From Rhodoferax aquaticus (GTDB lineage: Bacteria; Pseudomonadota; Gammaproteobacteria; Burkholderiales; Burkholderiaceae_C): 64,000 nt of DNA. The notes under the pieces were generated by a model that had not been told where the DNA came from, ran no database searches, and saw only the letters and a program-made list of their open reading frames with translations. This document shows positions 63,481 to 64,000 of this stretch, one piece after another (within the stretch, counting starts at the first letter, position 1; each line of letters begins with the position of its first letter). Made by a program: the position numbers and the translations under genes. The stretch spans positions 3,348,001 to 3,412,000 of the forward strand of contig NZ_CP036282.1 in the NCBI RefSeq assembly GCF_006974105.1, in the 5' to 3' direction.

Positions 63481-64000
63481 TTACGGCGTTGCCATCGACA
63501 TGCCGCTGTAAACATCAAAGTCGACACCTGGGTTGTTCTTCTTGACCTCGGCCACGCGGGCGCGTCCATCCTGGTCAATCTGCAGGCGAATGGTGCCGCC
63601 CACGTCCGACTTCTGGCCACGGCCTGTAGGCAGTGCAGACATGGCGTCCACGCCCGTGGCGTTGCCCATTGCGTCAAACGACGCCGAGCCGCCCGTGTCG
63701 CCACTGAAGATGCCCTTCACGGCCTGGCCAACCTTTGCGGCCAGCTCCACCACGGCCATGATCTTGCCCATGATCCAGTCGTAAACCGAGGTAAAAGCCG
63801 TTTTGATACCGCCCCAAAGGTCCGCAAAAAACTGTTTGATGGGCTCCCAGTTCTTGTAGATCAGCACGACCAGGCCAATGATCGCGGCGATCGCAGCCAT
63901 GAACCAACCCAACGGCGTGGACATCAGCGCAACGCCCAGGCTCCAGATCGTGGGGATCATGGTGATGATTGCCTTGGCAAGGCCGTAGACAGAGAAGGCG
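63481..64000 (-). CDS. Phage tail tape measure protein, C-terminal part
   Basis: The frame is open to the right edge of the window, so the N-terminus is missing. The visible ~172 residues contain hydrophobic segments and the motif LGWFMAAIAAIIGLVVLIYK, followed by NWEPIKQFFADLWGGIKTAF, which are typical of tape-measure C-termini. It sets tail length and takes part in DNA ejection. Confidence 0.85.
   Translation of the reverse strand, partial: AFSVYGLAKAIITMIPTIWSLGVALMSTPLGWFMAAIAAIIGLVVLIYKNWEPIKQFFADLWGGIKTAFTSVYDWIMGKIMAVVELAAKVGQAVKGIFSGDTGGSASFDAMGNATGVDAMSALPTGRGQKSDVGGTIRLQIDQDGRARVAEVKKNNPGVDFDVYSGMSMATP

Overview
The window looks like a chromosomal segment of a betaproteobacterium of the order Burkholderiales, most likely family Comamonadaceae (Rhodoferax, Polaromonas or Curvibacter-like). 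This rests on moderately GC-rich coding, a polyhydroxyalkanoate phasin, many LysR regulators, and a ~45-bp dispersed repeat built around ATGGATATTGCGCAAG..AGCTAT, found in at least nine places. It is dense in genes, mostly ordinary chromosomal housekeeping and accessory functions, and ends in what looks like the edge of a prophage beside a tRNA-Leu gene.

Region by region. 1-8.4 kb: 3' part of a sensor histidine kinase, a LysR regulator divergent from an mdtH-type efflux pump, a secreted PKD-like protein, a LysR/EamA-transporter pair, and a metallo-beta-lactamase-fold protein followed by a DsbA-family protein and a DUF465 protein. 8.5-14.8 kb: a compact ECF sigma-factor island. A sigma factor and its membrane anti-sigma factor (with a K+ channel-like and a small membrane protein downstream) are flanked by two opposite-strand operons: a Tat-exported ferritin-like protein plus cytochrome c, and a DUF3034 outer-membrane protein plus exported truncated haemoglobin plus cupredoxin. 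All three transcription units are preceded by the same two-box element (TGAATCCA, 15 bases, CGTAYTMA), so this looks like a self-contained envelope redox/metal stress regulon. 14.8-21.2 kb: a giant alpha-2-macroglobulin and a small DUF2628-like protein.

21.4-31 kb: Tim44-like, DUF2062, TerC and NhaR-like genes, an HPF-domain protein, a zinc-ribbon protein, a TetR/DUF1304 divergent pair with a palindromic operator, an Old Yellow Enzyme homologue, and penicillin-binding protein 1C. 31-41.8 kb: a DUF2157 / DUF4401-GDYXXLXY membrane pair, two solute-binding-like proteins, leucine dehydrogenase, a phasin with two palindromic PhaR-like operators around its promoter, an FMN 2-hydroxyacid oxidase, and an acyl-CoA synthetase-acetyltransferase fusion. 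41.8-53.9 kb: DNA polymerase IV, a PPK2-family polyphosphate:AMP phosphotransferase, a LysR/sterol-desaturase divergent pair, a crotonase gene remnant, and a signalling trio: an Aer-like chemoreceptor (with an FNR/ANR-type box upstream), a REC-PAS-GGDEF-EAL protein and an HWE/HisKA_2 histidine kinase.

53.9-64 kb: queF, an alpha/beta hydrolase, yaaA, a CSD-DUF1294 protein, valS, a TusA-family protein, a NUDIX hydrolase, cysM, tRNA-Leu(CAA), an unusual tandem-repeat block with strong hairpins, and two phage genes (a small virion-like protein and the C-terminal part of a tail tape-measure protein) running off the end of the window.

The most interesting candidates for new biology are the ECF sigma island, the dispersed repeat that has entered protein-coding sequence (pbpC signal anchor and linker, dinB tail), and the tandem-repeat/hairpin block between tRNA-Leu and the phage genes.
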